DNA of 64,000 bases, taken from NCBI GenBank assembly GCA_027627225.1, contig CM051028.1:11591201-11655200 (forward strand), given 5' to 3'. Each line of letters begins with the position of its first letter. Within the stretch, counting starts at the first letter, position 1. The position numbers and the translations under genes were made by a program. Positions 11,604 through 23,068 of this stretch are shown here, one piece after another. Below the pieces are notes generated by a model. It ran no database searches and was not told where the DNA came from. It worked only from the letters and a program-made list of their open reading frames with translations. Origin of the DNA: Congeria kusceri (lineage: Eukaryota > Mollusca > Bivalvia > Myida > Dreissenidae).

Positions 11604-12389
11604 CCGTAATTACTCTAAGTTTTCGGACACCCTCTTTTTTAGCCGCAATAATTATTTTTGGTTACGCTAATTTTTTGGACACCCAGATATTCACCCATAA
11701 TTAATGACTCTAAATTTTCGGACATTTTATGTGAAAGTGGTATTTTATCAGAATTCTAACCCGTTTGCGTTAATCCGTTGACACATCGCACATTTACAAC
11801 CGGATGACACTCATAAAACCTGACAGACGAATGAGAGGAGTCAGTGGACCGTTACAATTAATAGCGTTCTTGGGTAAATAGCCAGTTAGCCATGTATAAT
11901 AAACAATAGCTCAAAACGATAAGTGTGACAAATAGGCTCCAATTATATCGTGCCATATCACAAGTTTCACGAATGTTTGAAGGTGTTAAAGACAACCGTT
12001 TTGAACAGATTAATATTCAAGAACAAGCCTTGAAATCATAGCTTGCATTTATTATTGCATTAATTACAGGTTCATACAATACGAGATGCTTGTCTTTGAA
12101 CTCAGTGGTCTAAGTACAGCCTTGGCGTAATTTTCTGTAAAACAAAATCAAACATATGAACTGATTTTAAATTCATTGCAAACGTCGCTAAATGTAATTA
12201 ATTCTATATGACCTGGTATTTTAAAAGCACGCGCTATCATTAATCGATACCATTCGGCAAGTGACGTTATACACAGGATTTATCCGAACGTCAATGCAAT
12301 ATTGTCAGTGTGTCTCTAAATTTTCGGACACCAGTATTTGAGAATATTTTTGTGTATTTTAAGTGTCCGAAAACTAAAAGTAATCACGG
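11604..12389. mobile_element. Nonautonomous TA-target DNA transposon (MITE-like)
   Basis: The ends are inverted repeats: CCGTAATTACTCTAAGTTTT on the left and, read inward from the right, CCGTGATTACTTTTAGTTTT. Both continue with CGGACAC. Each is flanked by TA (11602-11603 and 12390-12391), consistent with a TA target duplication of Tc1/mariner type. The subterminal word TCTAAATTTTCGGACA recurs at both sides. No transposase frame is present in the 786-bp interior. Confidence 0.72.
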
Positions 12390-13108
12390 TATCTAGAGAA
12401 AATATTTTTTTTATCTCTAGTTGTTTTTTTTTTGGTGTTGAGTGTCTGTGTTATGGCTGTTTTGGGAAATGAAAGACCTCATTGTCATATATTTTCATGA
12501 AACTTGGTTGATAGGTTGGTATTACTAATAAAGGATCCCTATTGATTTTGGGTTTGGAGGGTCAAAGTCGAGGTCAACTGACCAACAAATTAAAAAGAAA
12601 GGCACAATAATGGTAAATTTTTTGGGCATTAGCTACAGTAACTACAAAACCGTAAGCAAAAATTCTGTAAACTTGGTAGCTGGGTTGATTATGACTACAT
12701 GTAGTAGAGGATTGATTTTGGGGTCCTTGGGTCAAACTTGTCAAAAAGTATTAATACAAATAATTGAAAGAAGCTTTTCCAGGCAAGAACTTTGCTATCA
12801 TTGATGACTGAGTTCTTGGGTCAAGGGCAAATAGACCAATGTTGTAAAACCTTGTTCAAAACAAAATCGTTTGTTGAACAATGTTACACTAGTTTAAGTT
12901 TTGTTATGTGTTTCTTCATGTACTGGGTATGATATTTAAAAAAAAAAAAACCTACCTACAGACCTATCCCTAATATGTTGGGTTGTGCAACCACAAACAA
13001 TAATTCTTTTAAGGATGGCCCAAACTGACCAAGAAAAAGCTTGTTGCATTTTACTTTTACTCCTTGCAATTTTTTTCAGAGATTGGGAGTGGGGGCATAC
13101 CTTTTGTT
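12390..13108. other. Gene-free stretch with dispersed repeat words
   Basis: No gene supported. Segments around 12470-12860 contain 'GTCAAAGTCGAGGTCAACTGACC' type words, resembling the gene-free repeats elsewhere in the window, with weak ~130-bp internal repetition. Confidence 0.45.
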
Positions 13109-13838
13109 TAGGGATGTAAACGAATATTCGAATATTCTGTTGCAGGACCGAAAATATTCGGTCGCAGGACCGAATATTCGAATCTCAATTTGGGATTCGA
13201 ATATTCGATTATGATATTTTTATCATAAGAATATTAAATGTTGTTAATTGCGTTAATGTTTTAGCCATGTTTAAAATAATACAAACCAACCAATTGTCGA
13301 TTTGGTGGTATCATGTTAGTATTTCTGTTTTCCGATACATGCTTACAAGTGTACGTGTCATATGGCCCCCGTATTGCGCAATGACAGTCCTTTGCTAATT
13401 GGCAGTAACTGGATAACAAAAAAAAAGGCCCATGGTGATAGTTTGCACAACCCGTGAAGTCGCCATAGCCATTCGGATTAAGACGGGGCCAAGTTTTGAT
13501 TGCTATAAAATATTATGCCCTATTGATTCGCACCTCGTTTTAAAACAGTATACAAAGTAATTTACTTATTATCGTAATAATTTAATAACCATAATGTGTT
13601 TACTCATATTTCATAGTTTTACTTATTAACGTATTCACGTACGAAATGTCTGTTACAATCGTGATGACAACGTCAAAATAAATTCATAAAATTACTGTTT
13701 TAGAAAGTGAAAGTAGAGTTCCTTTATTGAGAAAAGTTCATTAAGCGTTGTGATAAACAATCAGATTTCATTCAAATATTCGTTCGGAAGGTCAACCGAA
13801 TATTCAAATACCTATTTTGGTATTTGTTGACATCCCTA
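13109..13838. mobile_element. hAT-like nonautonomous element (730 bp)
   Basis: The ends are TAGGGATGTAAACGAATATT and, read inward from the right, TAGGGATGTCAACAAATACC. The 8-bp flanks are cttttgtt (13101-13108) and cttttttt (13839-13846), one mismatch apart, as expected for an 8-bp hAT target duplication. Palindromic 'GAATATTCGAATATTC' words fill the left end. There is no transposase coding. Another TAGGGATG end occurs at 18628. Confidence 0.65.
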
Positions 13839-14129
13839 CTTTTTTTACAAATAGTTCTTCTGTTCTGTTCTTATTGAAATGTTTGCTCTCTTTCAATATA
13901 CAATTTTCAAATTGTCAACTTAAATATATTGTATTGTGTCAAAGATTGGGTCGTTGTTTCTAGAAATATTAATGAATTCAGGTCAGAGAATATGAATATA
14001 TATGTTCTTGTATCTACCTCACTTTGTATGGAGTGAGCTACTCTACCCGTTGGAATGTGTGGTGTGTGTTATGTACCTCACTCAGTAGATGTAAGAATAC
14101 GCGTTTAATGAAGAATATTATTTGCACAG

Positions 14130-14242
14130 ATGACTTTGTCAGCACCGATGTTCCAAAACAAATGAAGAGATGTCTAATGCCCGAGATAGCAGTTCCTCTT
14201 CTACACATAGTTTCCCACAATCTGTTGTGATGGACACAAACG
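14130..14242 (+). pseudogene. Tandem exon unit 1 (frameshifted)
   Basis: Flanked by an AG acceptor and a GTAGGT donor. It is 113 nt, against 114 nt for the intact unit. One base is missing in the middle (GATGTCTAATGCC versus GATGCCTGAATGCC), which breaks the phase-1 frame. Confidence 0.7.
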
Positions 14243-14471
14243 GTAGGTCTTGATTGAATTTGAGAGTTGTGAATAAATGTCTGTTAAAACATTCCTCGTT
14301 TCAGAACGAAAGTTGTGTTGCATTCCTCCATGTAGTAATGAATTTGTGCCAGAGAATATGAATTTATATATTCTTGTTATCTACCTCACTTTGTATGGAG
14401 TGAGCTACTCTACCCGTTGGAATGTGTGGTGTGTAAGACTACGTGTTTAATGAAGAATATTATTTGCACAG

Positions 14472-14585
14472 ATGACGTCGTCAGCACCGATGTTCCAAAA
14501 CAAATGAAGAGATGCCTGAATGCCCGAGATAGCAGTTCCTCTTCTACACATAGCTTCCCAAAATCTGTTGTGACGGACACAAACG
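14472..14585 (+). CDS. Tandem exon unit 2 (intact, 38 codons, phase 1)
   Basis: The only unit of the four that stays open. Read in phase 1 it encodes a Ser/Asp-rich, probably disordered segment starting DDVVSTDVPKQMKRCLN and ending with SVVTDTNG. The length is a multiple of three and both borders are phase 1, so the exon can be skipped or repeated without shifting frame. The downstream exons at 15820 and 16627 also enter in phase 1, supporting one transcript. Confidence 0.65.
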
Positions 14586-14838
14586 GTAGGTCTTGATTGA
14601 ATTTGAGAGTTGTGAATAAATGTCTGTTAAAACATTCCTCGTTTAAGAGCGAAACTTGTGTTGCTTGTCTCCGTGTAGTAATGAATTTGTGCCAGAGAAT
14701 ATGAATATATATGTTCTTGCATCTACCTCAATTTGTATGGAGTGAGCTACTCTACCCGTTGGAATGTGCGGTGTGTGTTATGTACCTTACTCAGTAGATG
14801 TAAGAATATGCGTTTAATGAAGAATATTATTTGCACAG

Positions 14839-14952
14839 ATGACGTCTTCAGCACGGATGTTCCAAAACAAATGAAGTGATGCCTGAATGCCCGAGATAGC
14901 AGTTCCTCTCCTACACATAGCTTCTTACAATCTGTTGTGACGGACACAAATG
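14839..14952 (+). pseudogene. Tandem exon unit 3 (nonsense)
   Basis: 114 nt with good splice borders, but AAG-AGA has become AAG-TGA. A stop codon therefore follows VPKQMK in the frame used by unit 2. Confidence 0.7.
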
Positions 14953-15205
14953 GTAGGTCTTGATTGAATTTGAGAGTTGTGAATAAATGTCTGTTAAAAC
15001 ATTCCTCGTTTCAGAACTAAAGTTGTGTTGTATTTCTCCGTGTAGTAATGAATTTGTGCCAGAGAATATGAATATATATGTTCTTGTATCTACCTCACTT
15101 TGTATGGAGTGAGCTACTCTACCCGTTGGAATGTGTGGTGTGTGTTCTGTACCTCACTCAGTAGATGTACGAATATGCGTTTAATGGAGAATATTATTTG
15201 CACAG

Positions 15206-15317
15206 ATGACGTCTTCAGCACCGATGTTCCAAAACAAACGAAGATGCCTGAATGCCCGCGATAGCAGTTCCTCTTCTACACATAGCTTCCCACAATCTGT
15301 TGTGACGGACACAAACG
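15206..15317 (+). pseudogene. Tandem exon unit 4 (2-nt deletion)
   Basis: 112 nt. Two bases are missing at ACGAAG-ATGCC relative to unit 2, so the phase-1 frame is lost. Splice borders are retained. Confidence 0.7.
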
Positions 15318-15819
15318 GTAGGTCTTGATTGAATTTGAGAAAAGGTTGACCTGTTACTTGCAAAGTGGCGCGCACATATTCAATAATATTGCCAAACATA
15401 TTTTAATGCATGCATTTGACATAATTGATTATGACATTAATTGGCTGTATTGATGATAGATTCAATGTGTTGATGTAATTCTTAAATTGCTGATATTTAT
15501 TGAGATTCTGTCAATCTTATGACAAAGTGGTTGTAAAGTCCAATACATTTTTCGAAATATTTTTAATTTTTTCCATAAGAAAACGTTTTGAATGAGGCTA
15601 TTAACTGAGTTAGCAAAGAATGTTCAATGTAAATGCCAATTCTTCTCTAAATGGTTTCACATCTTTCAATGTTAAGCTCAGAAACATAGAATCTACAAAA
15701 TAATTGATCATGACCAACACACTTAACAACACAGATGACGTTTAAATTGTACATGTGTGTGTGTGTGGGGGGGGGGCATCTTTGAAAAATATGCTTGATG
15801 AAGTATATAATTTTTACAG

Positions 15820-15888
15820 ATGATTACTTCAAGACCATCGCTCCAGGGACATTTACTCAAGCACAAGCAGATGTGTATGACTACAGTG
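15820..15888 (+). CDS. Small phase-1 exon upstream of recombinase-fold copy 1
   Basis: 69 nt between TTTTTACAG and GTATGTG. It encodes 23 residues, (D)DYFKTIAPGTFTQAQADVY..., entering and leaving in phase 1 like the tandem exon and the main exon at 16627. It begins with an Asp-rich start like its neighbours. No domain is recognised. It is likely part of the flexible N-terminal region. Confidence 0.55.
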
Positions 15889-16626
15889 GTATGTGTAACT
15901 TTGATGTTAAAACACTGAGGCTTATAAACTGGTTGTTTTTCAGATGGCTTTACATGTTTACCCCTGACCGTGAATGTTTTTAATCAATACGAATTACCAG
16001 CACAAGATGTGCAGCACCATCTATTTTATAAAGGTCTATTTTGCAGGTTTTTTTTTTTTTTTGCCCAGTTACCAGAAACAACTGTGGTATTTTTAGCTTG
16101 TCTTATGTTTTTGTTAAGTTTTTCATTAAAAAGTCCACTTTTCTTGAAAAAAAGTTGTCCTACAGCTTTCAAACTTGGTATAATTATTCATCATGATGAG
16201 TTGAGTCTGTAGGACAAAACTATAACTCTGTAAAGGATTTTGAGCGAATTTAAATGACACTTGTTTGACATTAACTTCCAATAAGGCTTGTGCAGACAAT
16301 TAGAAACATTTTTGTGCTATCATCATGAACTTTAGGTATAAAAAGAAGAAAAGTGAATTTCGGCATAATTTGGCATTATTAATTACATTTTTGTTCTTGA
16401 GTTATGCTCTGCCAGACGACACATCAGACCTGTGAATTTCTTGTTTTAGACACCTTTTAATGTTGTTAGCAGAGGAAATGTTTTTGAAAAAAAAATCTAG
16501 CAGTCATTTCCTGAAGTGATTTCGAGATAATAATAAAGTAAGTTTCTTTGGAAGTTAGATTCAGATACGTAACCATATCAGCCTAATTTAATTCTGCTTA
16601 ATTCCATTTTTGTTTTTTTATTTCAG

Positions 16627-18514
16627 ACCACAGTTTTGAAGAACTGATGTCAGATGACACTGATGCTGACCCTGACTCATTTGGAGTCTGTAGGTGTAGA
16701 TGATCAATCAGAGGTTGTATCAGACTCAGAGGCTTCTGACATTGTTGAGCAATTTCCGAGTTTGTCAGTACCAGTAGAAAATAATGCCCAGAGAAGTCAA
16801 GAAAAAGAAAACAAGAAAGTGTCTGTGAACAGGAGTAATAATAAGGACAAAAGGGTCTGGGACAAAGCTCATTTTTGTCTTTTTTGTGACACTAAATCAA
16901 CCAATATAACAAAACATTATTTCGGACCTCATAAGAATGAACTTGAAGTAGTTAGTTAAAATTAAAAGTTTGCCATTAAAATCAAACGAAAGGAAGTGTG
17001 AACTACTGAGGTTAAGAAATGCAGGTGATTTCAAATATAACAGTGAAGTCTTGAAAAAGGGAGGTGTGTTGGTTACCTGGTCCAGGAAACAGGACGCCAG
17101 TTCAGTTGAAGATTATCTGCAGTGTGAAGCATGCTTAGCGTTTTTCACCAAATCAAATCTATGCATCGTCAGGTGTGCCCATTACTTCATCAAAAAACAA
17201 AAACAAGAAATGTACAATCTGAAGCTTATCTTTTGCTGCCTTCATCAGTAGAAATCAGTGCTGGGCTGAAAGAAAAAGTTATTAGCAGGATGGCCTTGAA
17301 CGAGGTTACTATAGCTGCTCGTACAGACCCTATTATTGTAAAAGTTGGAGAGAAATTGTTCCAGAAACATCATCATCAACATCATCTTTATCAGCATATT
17401 TCTCAAAAAATGAGATAACTTGAGAGATTTCTAATAAGTGCGAGAAAGATGAATGCGGAAATTCTTACACTGAAAGATGTTCTAAGACCAGAAAGACTTA
17501 TAACAGCAGTCAATGCAACCAAGGCGCTGTGTAAGTTTGATGCAGAAAGTAACTTGTCTGAAAACCCATCACTGCGCTTCTGTTAAAGAAATGTGCAAAA
17601 ATTCTTAAGTCGGAGGCTCTGATTCATTGTGATAATGAAAAAAGTAAAAGAGCGGAAAACTTTCTTACAGTGGTGGAGGCTGAATGGACGGATAGTGTAT
17701 CGTCATCTGCACTGCATACATTGTCTGCCAAAAAAATGAATGAGGGACAACTTTTGCCTCTCTCAGAAGATATACAGAAACTGCAACGGTATTTTACTCA
17801 GAAAAATAAAGAACTGACAGAGAAGTTACAAAGGTCTTTCACTAAAGGTGAATTTGATATTCTTAATCAAATAACATTAGCACAGATTGTCATGTTTAAC
17901 AGAAGAAGAGGAGGCGAGACGCAGCGCATAACTGTGGATGCTTACAGGGAAAGAAAGAATTCATCCGATCAGGCTCCTAAGGAAATTGAAGAGTCACTGA
18001 GTGCCACAGAAAAAATATTACTATCCACTATGTCAAGAGTGGAAGTACGTGGTAAAAAAAGGACGTACAGTTCCAGTGTTATTGACAACAGGATTCCAGA
18101 GAAATATTGAATTGCTTTTGCATTTGCGAAGTCAAGCATCAGTCAGTGAAAGGAACAAATATCTATTTCCAAAAACAAACTTTGAATCAGAAGAACCTCT
18201 TCGAAGTTCAGATGTCTTGAGAAAGTTCTCTAAAGAAGCAGGATTAAAGTGCCCTGAAAATCTCACAAGCACCAGACTCCGAAAACACATTGCCACGGTT
18301 TCTCAGGTTCTTAACCTGGATAGTCATGACCTGGATGTGATGGCTAACTTTCTCGGGCATGACATCACCGTCCACAGATCTTTCTATCGACTGCCCCAAG
18401 AGACACTTCAGGTCGCACGAATGGGTCGACTTTTAACAGCATTCAACACCGGAACTGTTGGACTGTACAATTGGAAGGCTATTGATGACATTTCTCTGGA
18501 TTACACTGATATAA
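16627..18514 (+). pseudogene. Zinc-finger/tyrosine-recombinase-fold protein, copy 1 (pseudogene)
   Basis: A large exon from an AG acceptor at 16626 to a GTACGT donor after 18514, leaving in phase 1. Order: acidic stretch; a C-x2-C finger with HxxH-like partner ('HFCLFCDTKSTNITKHYFG'); 'RNAGDFKYNSEVL'; a second finger ('LQCEACLAFFTKSNL...'); a helical part ('LKDVLRPERLI'); then the catalytic half. That half has box I Arg ('MFNRRRGGETQRI'), a Lys region ('GKKRT' then 'VPVL'), box II 'STRLRKHIAT', 'FLGHDITVHRSFYRLP' with the GH and probable nucleophilic Tyr, and a C-terminal helix. This matches a multicopy bivalve family of tyrosine-recombinase fold, possibly Crypton-like. Broken by a TGA (17416-17418) and frameshifts near 16690, 16960, 17165, 17575 and 18050. 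Confidence 0.75.
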
Positions 18515-18627
18515 GTACGTATTACACAATAGTTTGTTTATGAATTTAACTCTGTTTAGATTTGGTCCTTTAGTTCTAGTGATTGTTTGTCATTTTAGTA
18601 GGTTTTCCCTTCTCATTACATTTATAT

Positions 18628-18960
18628 TAGGGATGCAAAAGGTTAACCGGTTAACCTACTGAACGATCGGTTAACCTGTAACATTTTCTAGAAAAGGTTA
18701 ACCTGAAACTTTAAAAAAAATAAATAAAAAAAATGCATTTTTCATGGACTGAATCATACGAAGATTACTTTCTAGCGCTCGACATACTGCCAATTAACGC
18801 TGTCGCCCGCCTGAAACAACATACCACGCCGATGACGGGAATCAATTCACTTGAACGTGTCAATAAAGTAATAAAGCAATAAACCAGTACCTTTGTTGTT
18901 GCAAACAAGATTATGTTTTGGTAATTGACACTATTGTTTTGATATTACTCGCGAAAAACT
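18628..18960. mobile_element. hAT-like element, one end only
   Basis: Begins TAGGGATGCAAAAGG and continues with the palindrome GGTTAACCGGTTAACC (18641-18656) and further GGTTAACC words. The start matches the hAT-like terminus at 13109. I find no matching right end before the minisatellite at 18967, so it may be truncated by it. Confidence 0.45.
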
Positions 18961-18966
18961 AACGTA

Positions 18967-19928
18967 CACAGTACACACTATGCAAGTCTTTACACAGCAC
19001 ACACTATGCACAGTACACAGTACACACTATGCAAGTCTTTACACAGCACACACTATGCAAGCCAGTACACACTATGCAAGTCTTTACACAGTACACACTA
19101 TGCAAGCCAGTACACACTATGCAAGTCTTTACACAGTACACACTATGCAAGTCTTTACACATCACACACTATGCAAGCCAGTACACACTATGCAAGACTT
19201 TACACAGCACACACTATGCAAGCCAGTACACACTATACAAGTCTTTACACAGTACACACTATGCAAGCCAGTACACACTATGCAAGTCTTTACACAGCAC
19301 ACACTATGCACAGTACACAGTACACACTATGCAAGTCTTTACACAACACACACTATGCACACTACACAGTACACACTATGCAAGTCTTTACACAGCACAC
19401 ACTATGCAAGCCAGTACACACCTTGCAAGTCTTTACACAGCATACAATATGCAAGCCAGTACACACTATGCAAGTCTTTACACAGCACACACTATGCAAG
19501 CCAGTATACACTATGCAAGTCTTTACACAGCACACACTATTGACAGTACACAGTACACACTATGCAAGTCTTTACACAGCACACACTATGCAAGCCAGTA
19601 CACACTATGCAAGTCTTTACACAGTACACACTATGCAAGCCAGTACACACTATGCAAGTCTTTACACAGCACACACTATGCACAGTACACAGTACACACT
19701 ATGCAAGTCTTTACACAGCATGCACTATGCACAGTACACACTATGCAAGTCTTTACACAGCACGCACTATGCACAGTACACACTATGCAAGTCTTTACAC
19801 AGCACGCACTATGCACAGTACACAATACACACTATGCAAGTCTTTACACAGCACACACTATGCACAGTACACAGTACACACTATGCAAGTCTTTACACAG
19901 CACACACTATGCACACTACACAGTACAC
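18967..19928. repeat. Composite minisatellite, about 960 bp
   Basis: Built from modules that all start with ACACACTATGCA. The long module adds AGTCTTTACACAGY (26 bp), the medium one adds AGCCAGT (19 bp), and the short one adds CAGT (16 bp). Extra ACACAGT heptamers occur. Modules alternate in higher-order patterns such as long-medium and long-short-heptamer. Because the modules hardly ever contain TAA, TAG or TGA, all three forward frames stay open over most of the array, giving long but meaningless His/Thr/Tyr/Ser-rich reading frames. Degenerate copies of the module continue at 20224-20305, beyond the inserted SINE. Confidence 0.92.
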
Positions 19929-20250
19929 CGTCTCTGTAGGCAAACGCGGTTACTACTAGACCACAGAGCGGGAGGGGGCAGGTTCAAGCCCTAACCGCAG
20001 CATACCGAAGTGGTTATAAGGTTCTGGTTAAGCTCCCTCACCAACACTTGGCATTTCAGGGTAGTCCAGGATGGTTCAGCCCGTAGTCAAGATAATGTGA
20101 CTGGGTGTGGTATAATATCAAAGTGTCCAAGGTATCATAAAGTGGAAGCAGCACTATACAATGCTTCAGGTGGACACCGTCTTTATATGACTGAAAGGAT
20201 GTTGGTGGGACTTTAAACCCAGCAAATAAACAACACTACACAGTGAAAGT
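19929..20250 (+). mobile_element. SINE-like element inserted at the minisatellite edge
   Basis: The head has a tRNA-like B box (GGTTCAAGCCC, about 19981) after GCGGTTACTACTAGACCAC. The body ends with TATATGACTGAAAGGATGTT and a short AT-rich tail 'TTTAAACCCAGCAAATAAAC'. The TATATGACTGAAA word is also near the 3' end of the clear SINE at 24641, suggesting a shared 3' domain. Minisatellite sequence resumes right after it. Confidence 0.6.
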
Positions 20251-20356
20251 CACTACACAGTACACACTGTGCAAGTCTTCACACAGTTCAAAATATGCAA
20301 GTCACTTAATTGTATCTATGTGACGCACCACGAGACTCTTTACCCAAAGTCACAGA

Positions 20357-20689
20357 CAGGGGTGTGGAAATATCAAAATTGTTGACTTGTCCATGGACAA
20401 GTTAATTGAAAAAATCTACTTGTCCGCAAGCAACAGTTACTTGTCAAAACAATAATAGTTTTTATTCCAAGCTTTCCTGATATATTTTTTCATTAAATAA
20501 TATATAGAACACAATTTGTTTTTAAAATGTATAAGTATATAATAATACGATAATTAGTTCCAACTTTTACATCACTTTCACACCCTGAAAGTGTACTTGT
20601 ACGTGGACAACTAGACATGAACGATGTACTTTTTTGACAGTAAAATTACCCACATCGGACAAGTCAGACATAGGATTTTCACACCCATG
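20357..20689. mobile_element. hAT-like MITE with TGTGRAAAT termini
   Basis: The left end CAGGGGTGTGGAAATATC is matched by the right end read inward, CATGGGTGTGAAAATCC. Inside are repeated ACTTGTCC words, including the perfect 18-bp palindrome ACTTGTCCATGGACAAGT at 20385-20402. There is no coding capacity. No clean target duplication is visible. Confidence 0.5.
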
Positions 20690-21148
20690 ACAAGCGACGA
20701 TTTTGTGTAATAGTATAGGCATAGTTTCCATTTTATGCAGTACTTAATTTGGTTAATGGGAGAAAACATCTTTGACAAGGACATTACAAATATTTGAACA
20801 ACCATCAGTTGAAAAAAATATAACATTTTATATTCTTATTCCCATAGCTGTTTTTAACAGACTCCACCAGTGAGAGACGTTTGCATTGCGGAGGGATGTT
20901 CACAGTTGTGGACAGAACTTTTCGATCAGAGAAACAGAAGGCATGTTGATAAGTTATTAATTACTGTTATTGGCTTTCAAACTTACTATACATTTACAAT
21001 AAATTGTCATATTACATATTTTGGTAATATAAGCTTTGATGATGAGCTGCATACACAGTTCTGTTGTAATATCAATGTGGTGTTTTGGGATTTTGATCAC
21101 GTTCAGTGATATGTCATGTGTAAGACAAGCAGCTGACTATCCTTTCAG

Positions 21149-21247
21149 GCTTCTGAGAATGGTGACGGGGGAAGCATGGTCACTGGCAGAGAGCACGATC
21201 TCAAGGACAATAAAGAGGAAGATGGCCAAGTAGAGAACCTAGAAGAG
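21149..21247 (+). CDS. Tandem acidic exon A1 (33 codons, phase 0)
   Basis: Bounded by CTTTCAG and GTATGTAC. Reads ASENGDGGSMVTGREHDLKD... and continues acidic to ENLEE. The length is a multiple of three and both borders are phase 0. It is the first of three homologous exons lying upstream of recombinase-fold copy 2. It is probably a disordered acidic segment, and no domain is recognised. Confidence 0.6.
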
Positions 21248-21399
21248 GTATGTACATACATTGCAGTTATGGACGTATGAACCTAAGGTTTTTATGCTAA
21301 GCTTCATACACAGTTGTATTATCAGCATGGTATTATTGTGGTACTGATCACGTTCAGTGATATCTAACGTGTAGAACAAGTTGCTGACTATGCTTTCAG

Positions 21400-21501
21400 G
21401 CTTCTGAGAATGGTGCGGATGGAGGCATGGACACTGGCAGAGAGCACGATCTCAAGGACAATGACGAAGACAAAGATGGTGAAGTAGAGGACCTAGAGGT
21501 G
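21400..21501 (+). CDS. Tandem acidic exon A2 (34 codons, phase 0)
   Basis: Same borders as A1 (CTTTCAG, GTATGTAC). Reads ASENGADGGMDTGREHDLKD followed by an acidic run and VEDLEV. It differs from A1 by a few substitutions and one extra codon, with the frame preserved. The duplicated unit is about 250-260 bp and includes the upstream intron with 'GATCACGTTCAGTGATAT'. Confidence 0.6.
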
Positions 21502-21659
21502 GTATGTACATTTCCATACATTGCACTAATGGACGTATGAACCTAAGGTTTTTATGCTTTGCTTCATACACAGTTGTATTATCAGTGTGGTATTTTTGTG
21601 GTATTGATCACGTTCAGTGATATCTCAAGTGTAAAACAAGCTGCTGACTTTGCTTTCAG

Positions 21660-21761
21660 GCTTCTGCGAATGGTGCGTATGGAGGCCTGGACACTGGCAG
21701 AGAGCACGATCTCAAGGACAATGACGAAGACGAAGATGACCAAGTAGAGGACCTAGAGGTG
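21660..21761 (+). CDS. Tandem acidic exon A3 (34 codons, phase 0)
   Basis: Third unit: ASANGAYGGLDTGREHDLKD then a DEDEDD acidic run and VEDLEV, with intact splice borders. All three units keep an open phase-0 frame. This contrasts with the decayed tandem exons at 14-15 kb and suggests either recent duplication or selection. Confidence 0.6.
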
Positions 21762-21769
21762 GTATGTAC

Positions 21770-22520
21770 ATTGTGAGACTCTTATTCCATCAACCAAAAC
21801 AATCCTGTAAAATAAGCATAAGAAGGAATTTTACCCCAAACATTTGTTTCCTAATTTAAGGCTTATTCTTGAAAATAATAATAATTGGTTACAAACATCT
21901 AACACATAGGATAATTTGTGTATAAATACCAAAATAAACACTGTGGTTGCTGAGACAATAGTTTTTGTTGCTTTTGAACAAAATACAGGCCTCTTTATAA
22001 AAGTTTTGTTGTAAATCTTAAAAAAAACAACACTTTACTTTGCTCTTTAAAATCTTCCGTATTAAGTATGAAGTAAATTGGCATAAACAACTTTTATTTG
22101 CCCCAAAAATTCTTTATAAAAACTATATTTTTTAGGTCCGAAAATAGATCAAAGACTATTAAAAGATACTGACAAGGCTTTTAAATATTTGGATTTTTTT
22201 GTTTTATTTACCTTGTTTTAATAATTAAATGTTTTTTGGATAAGTAAGTGTTTTGTTTTGATAGCATCCACTTATAATCAATGTTTTAGGATATTACTGA
22301 TATGTTTTGAACATATATTCAGTTTTTGAATCTTAAAATTTACCATTTACCAAAAAAATTAAAATAAAATAAAATTTTGACCTACCTACCCTAATTTTGT
22401 TGGGCACGTATCCTGAAACAAACATAGTTTTTTTATGCCTAGGTCAAATGAAATTTCTGAAATATAAAAAAGGTGTCTTAAAGCAGTTTACGCATTTATG
22501 CACTGAATGCCTTTTTATGG
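21770..22520. other. AT-rich intron or spacer, no gene seen
   Basis: Low-complexity AT-rich DNA between the acidic exons and the main exon of copy 2. No conserved coding or RNA feature is recognised. Confidence 0.5.
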
Positions 22521-22527
22521 TCTCCGA

Positions 22528-22995
22528 ACATGTTTCAAGGGAGCACCTAGTCGCCACTTTGTCCGTCCGTCCGTCCCGTTCTCTTGTCTTGTATTTCTCA
22601 GCAACTACTGAACAGAATTAAATGAAACTTCACTGGAAGCTTTATTACCAAGAGGAGGTGTGCAGAGAACCAGGACGTTCCGCTTCAATAATTTTTCTCA
22701 GAGTTATGGGACTTTGAAGATTTCTGAAATAAGCATTTAGTGCACAATTCTTGTCTGGTCTATTTCTATGCAATTACTCGTATGAAATCAATGAAACTTT
22801 ATACGAAGCTTTATAGCCTAGAGGAGGTGTGCACTGATCCAGGACGTTCCGCTTCAATGATTTTTCTTAGAGTTATAGGACTTTGAAGACTTTTTTCTTA
22901 GGAGTTATGGAAGATTTCTGAAATTAGAAGATAGTGCACAATTTTTGTCCAATCTATTTCTACTCAACTACTGGCCAGATTTCAATAAAATAATT
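22528..22995. repeat. Diverged tandem repeat with GTCCGTCCGTCC start
   Basis: Two or more ~170-180-bp diverged units sharing 'GAGGAGGTGTGCA', 'CCAGGACGTTCCGCTTCAAT' and 'AGAGTTATGGGACTTTGAAG'. It lies in the intron or spacer just before the main exon of copy 2. It resembles dispersed mollusc intergenic repeats. Confidence 0.6.
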
Positions 22996-23068
22996 TTACT
23001 GTACTAGAAAAAGGACATGGACAGATCATTCCAGAATACAGAAAATCAGATTAAAGTGAAATAATCAG

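Larger units (their letters stand above)
13968..15345 (+). repeat. Tandem array of four exon-plus-intron units
   Basis: Four units of about 342-367 bp each contain the same intron part ('CTACCTCACTTTGTATGGAG', 'GTTGGAATGTG') and the same small exon bounded by TTTGCACAG and GTAGGTCTTG. Exon starts are at 14130, 14472, 14839 and 15206. The second unit lacks about 25 bp of intron. The array sits upstream of the first tyrosine-recombinase-fold copy and probably supplied alternative or repeated N-terminal segments. Confidence 0.85.

Noticed and set aside
18980..19994. Long overlapping forward reading frames with His/Thr/Tyr/Ser repeats
   Set aside because: They arise in all three frames from the stop-poor minisatellite modules, with no domain or start context. 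I treat them as non-coding.
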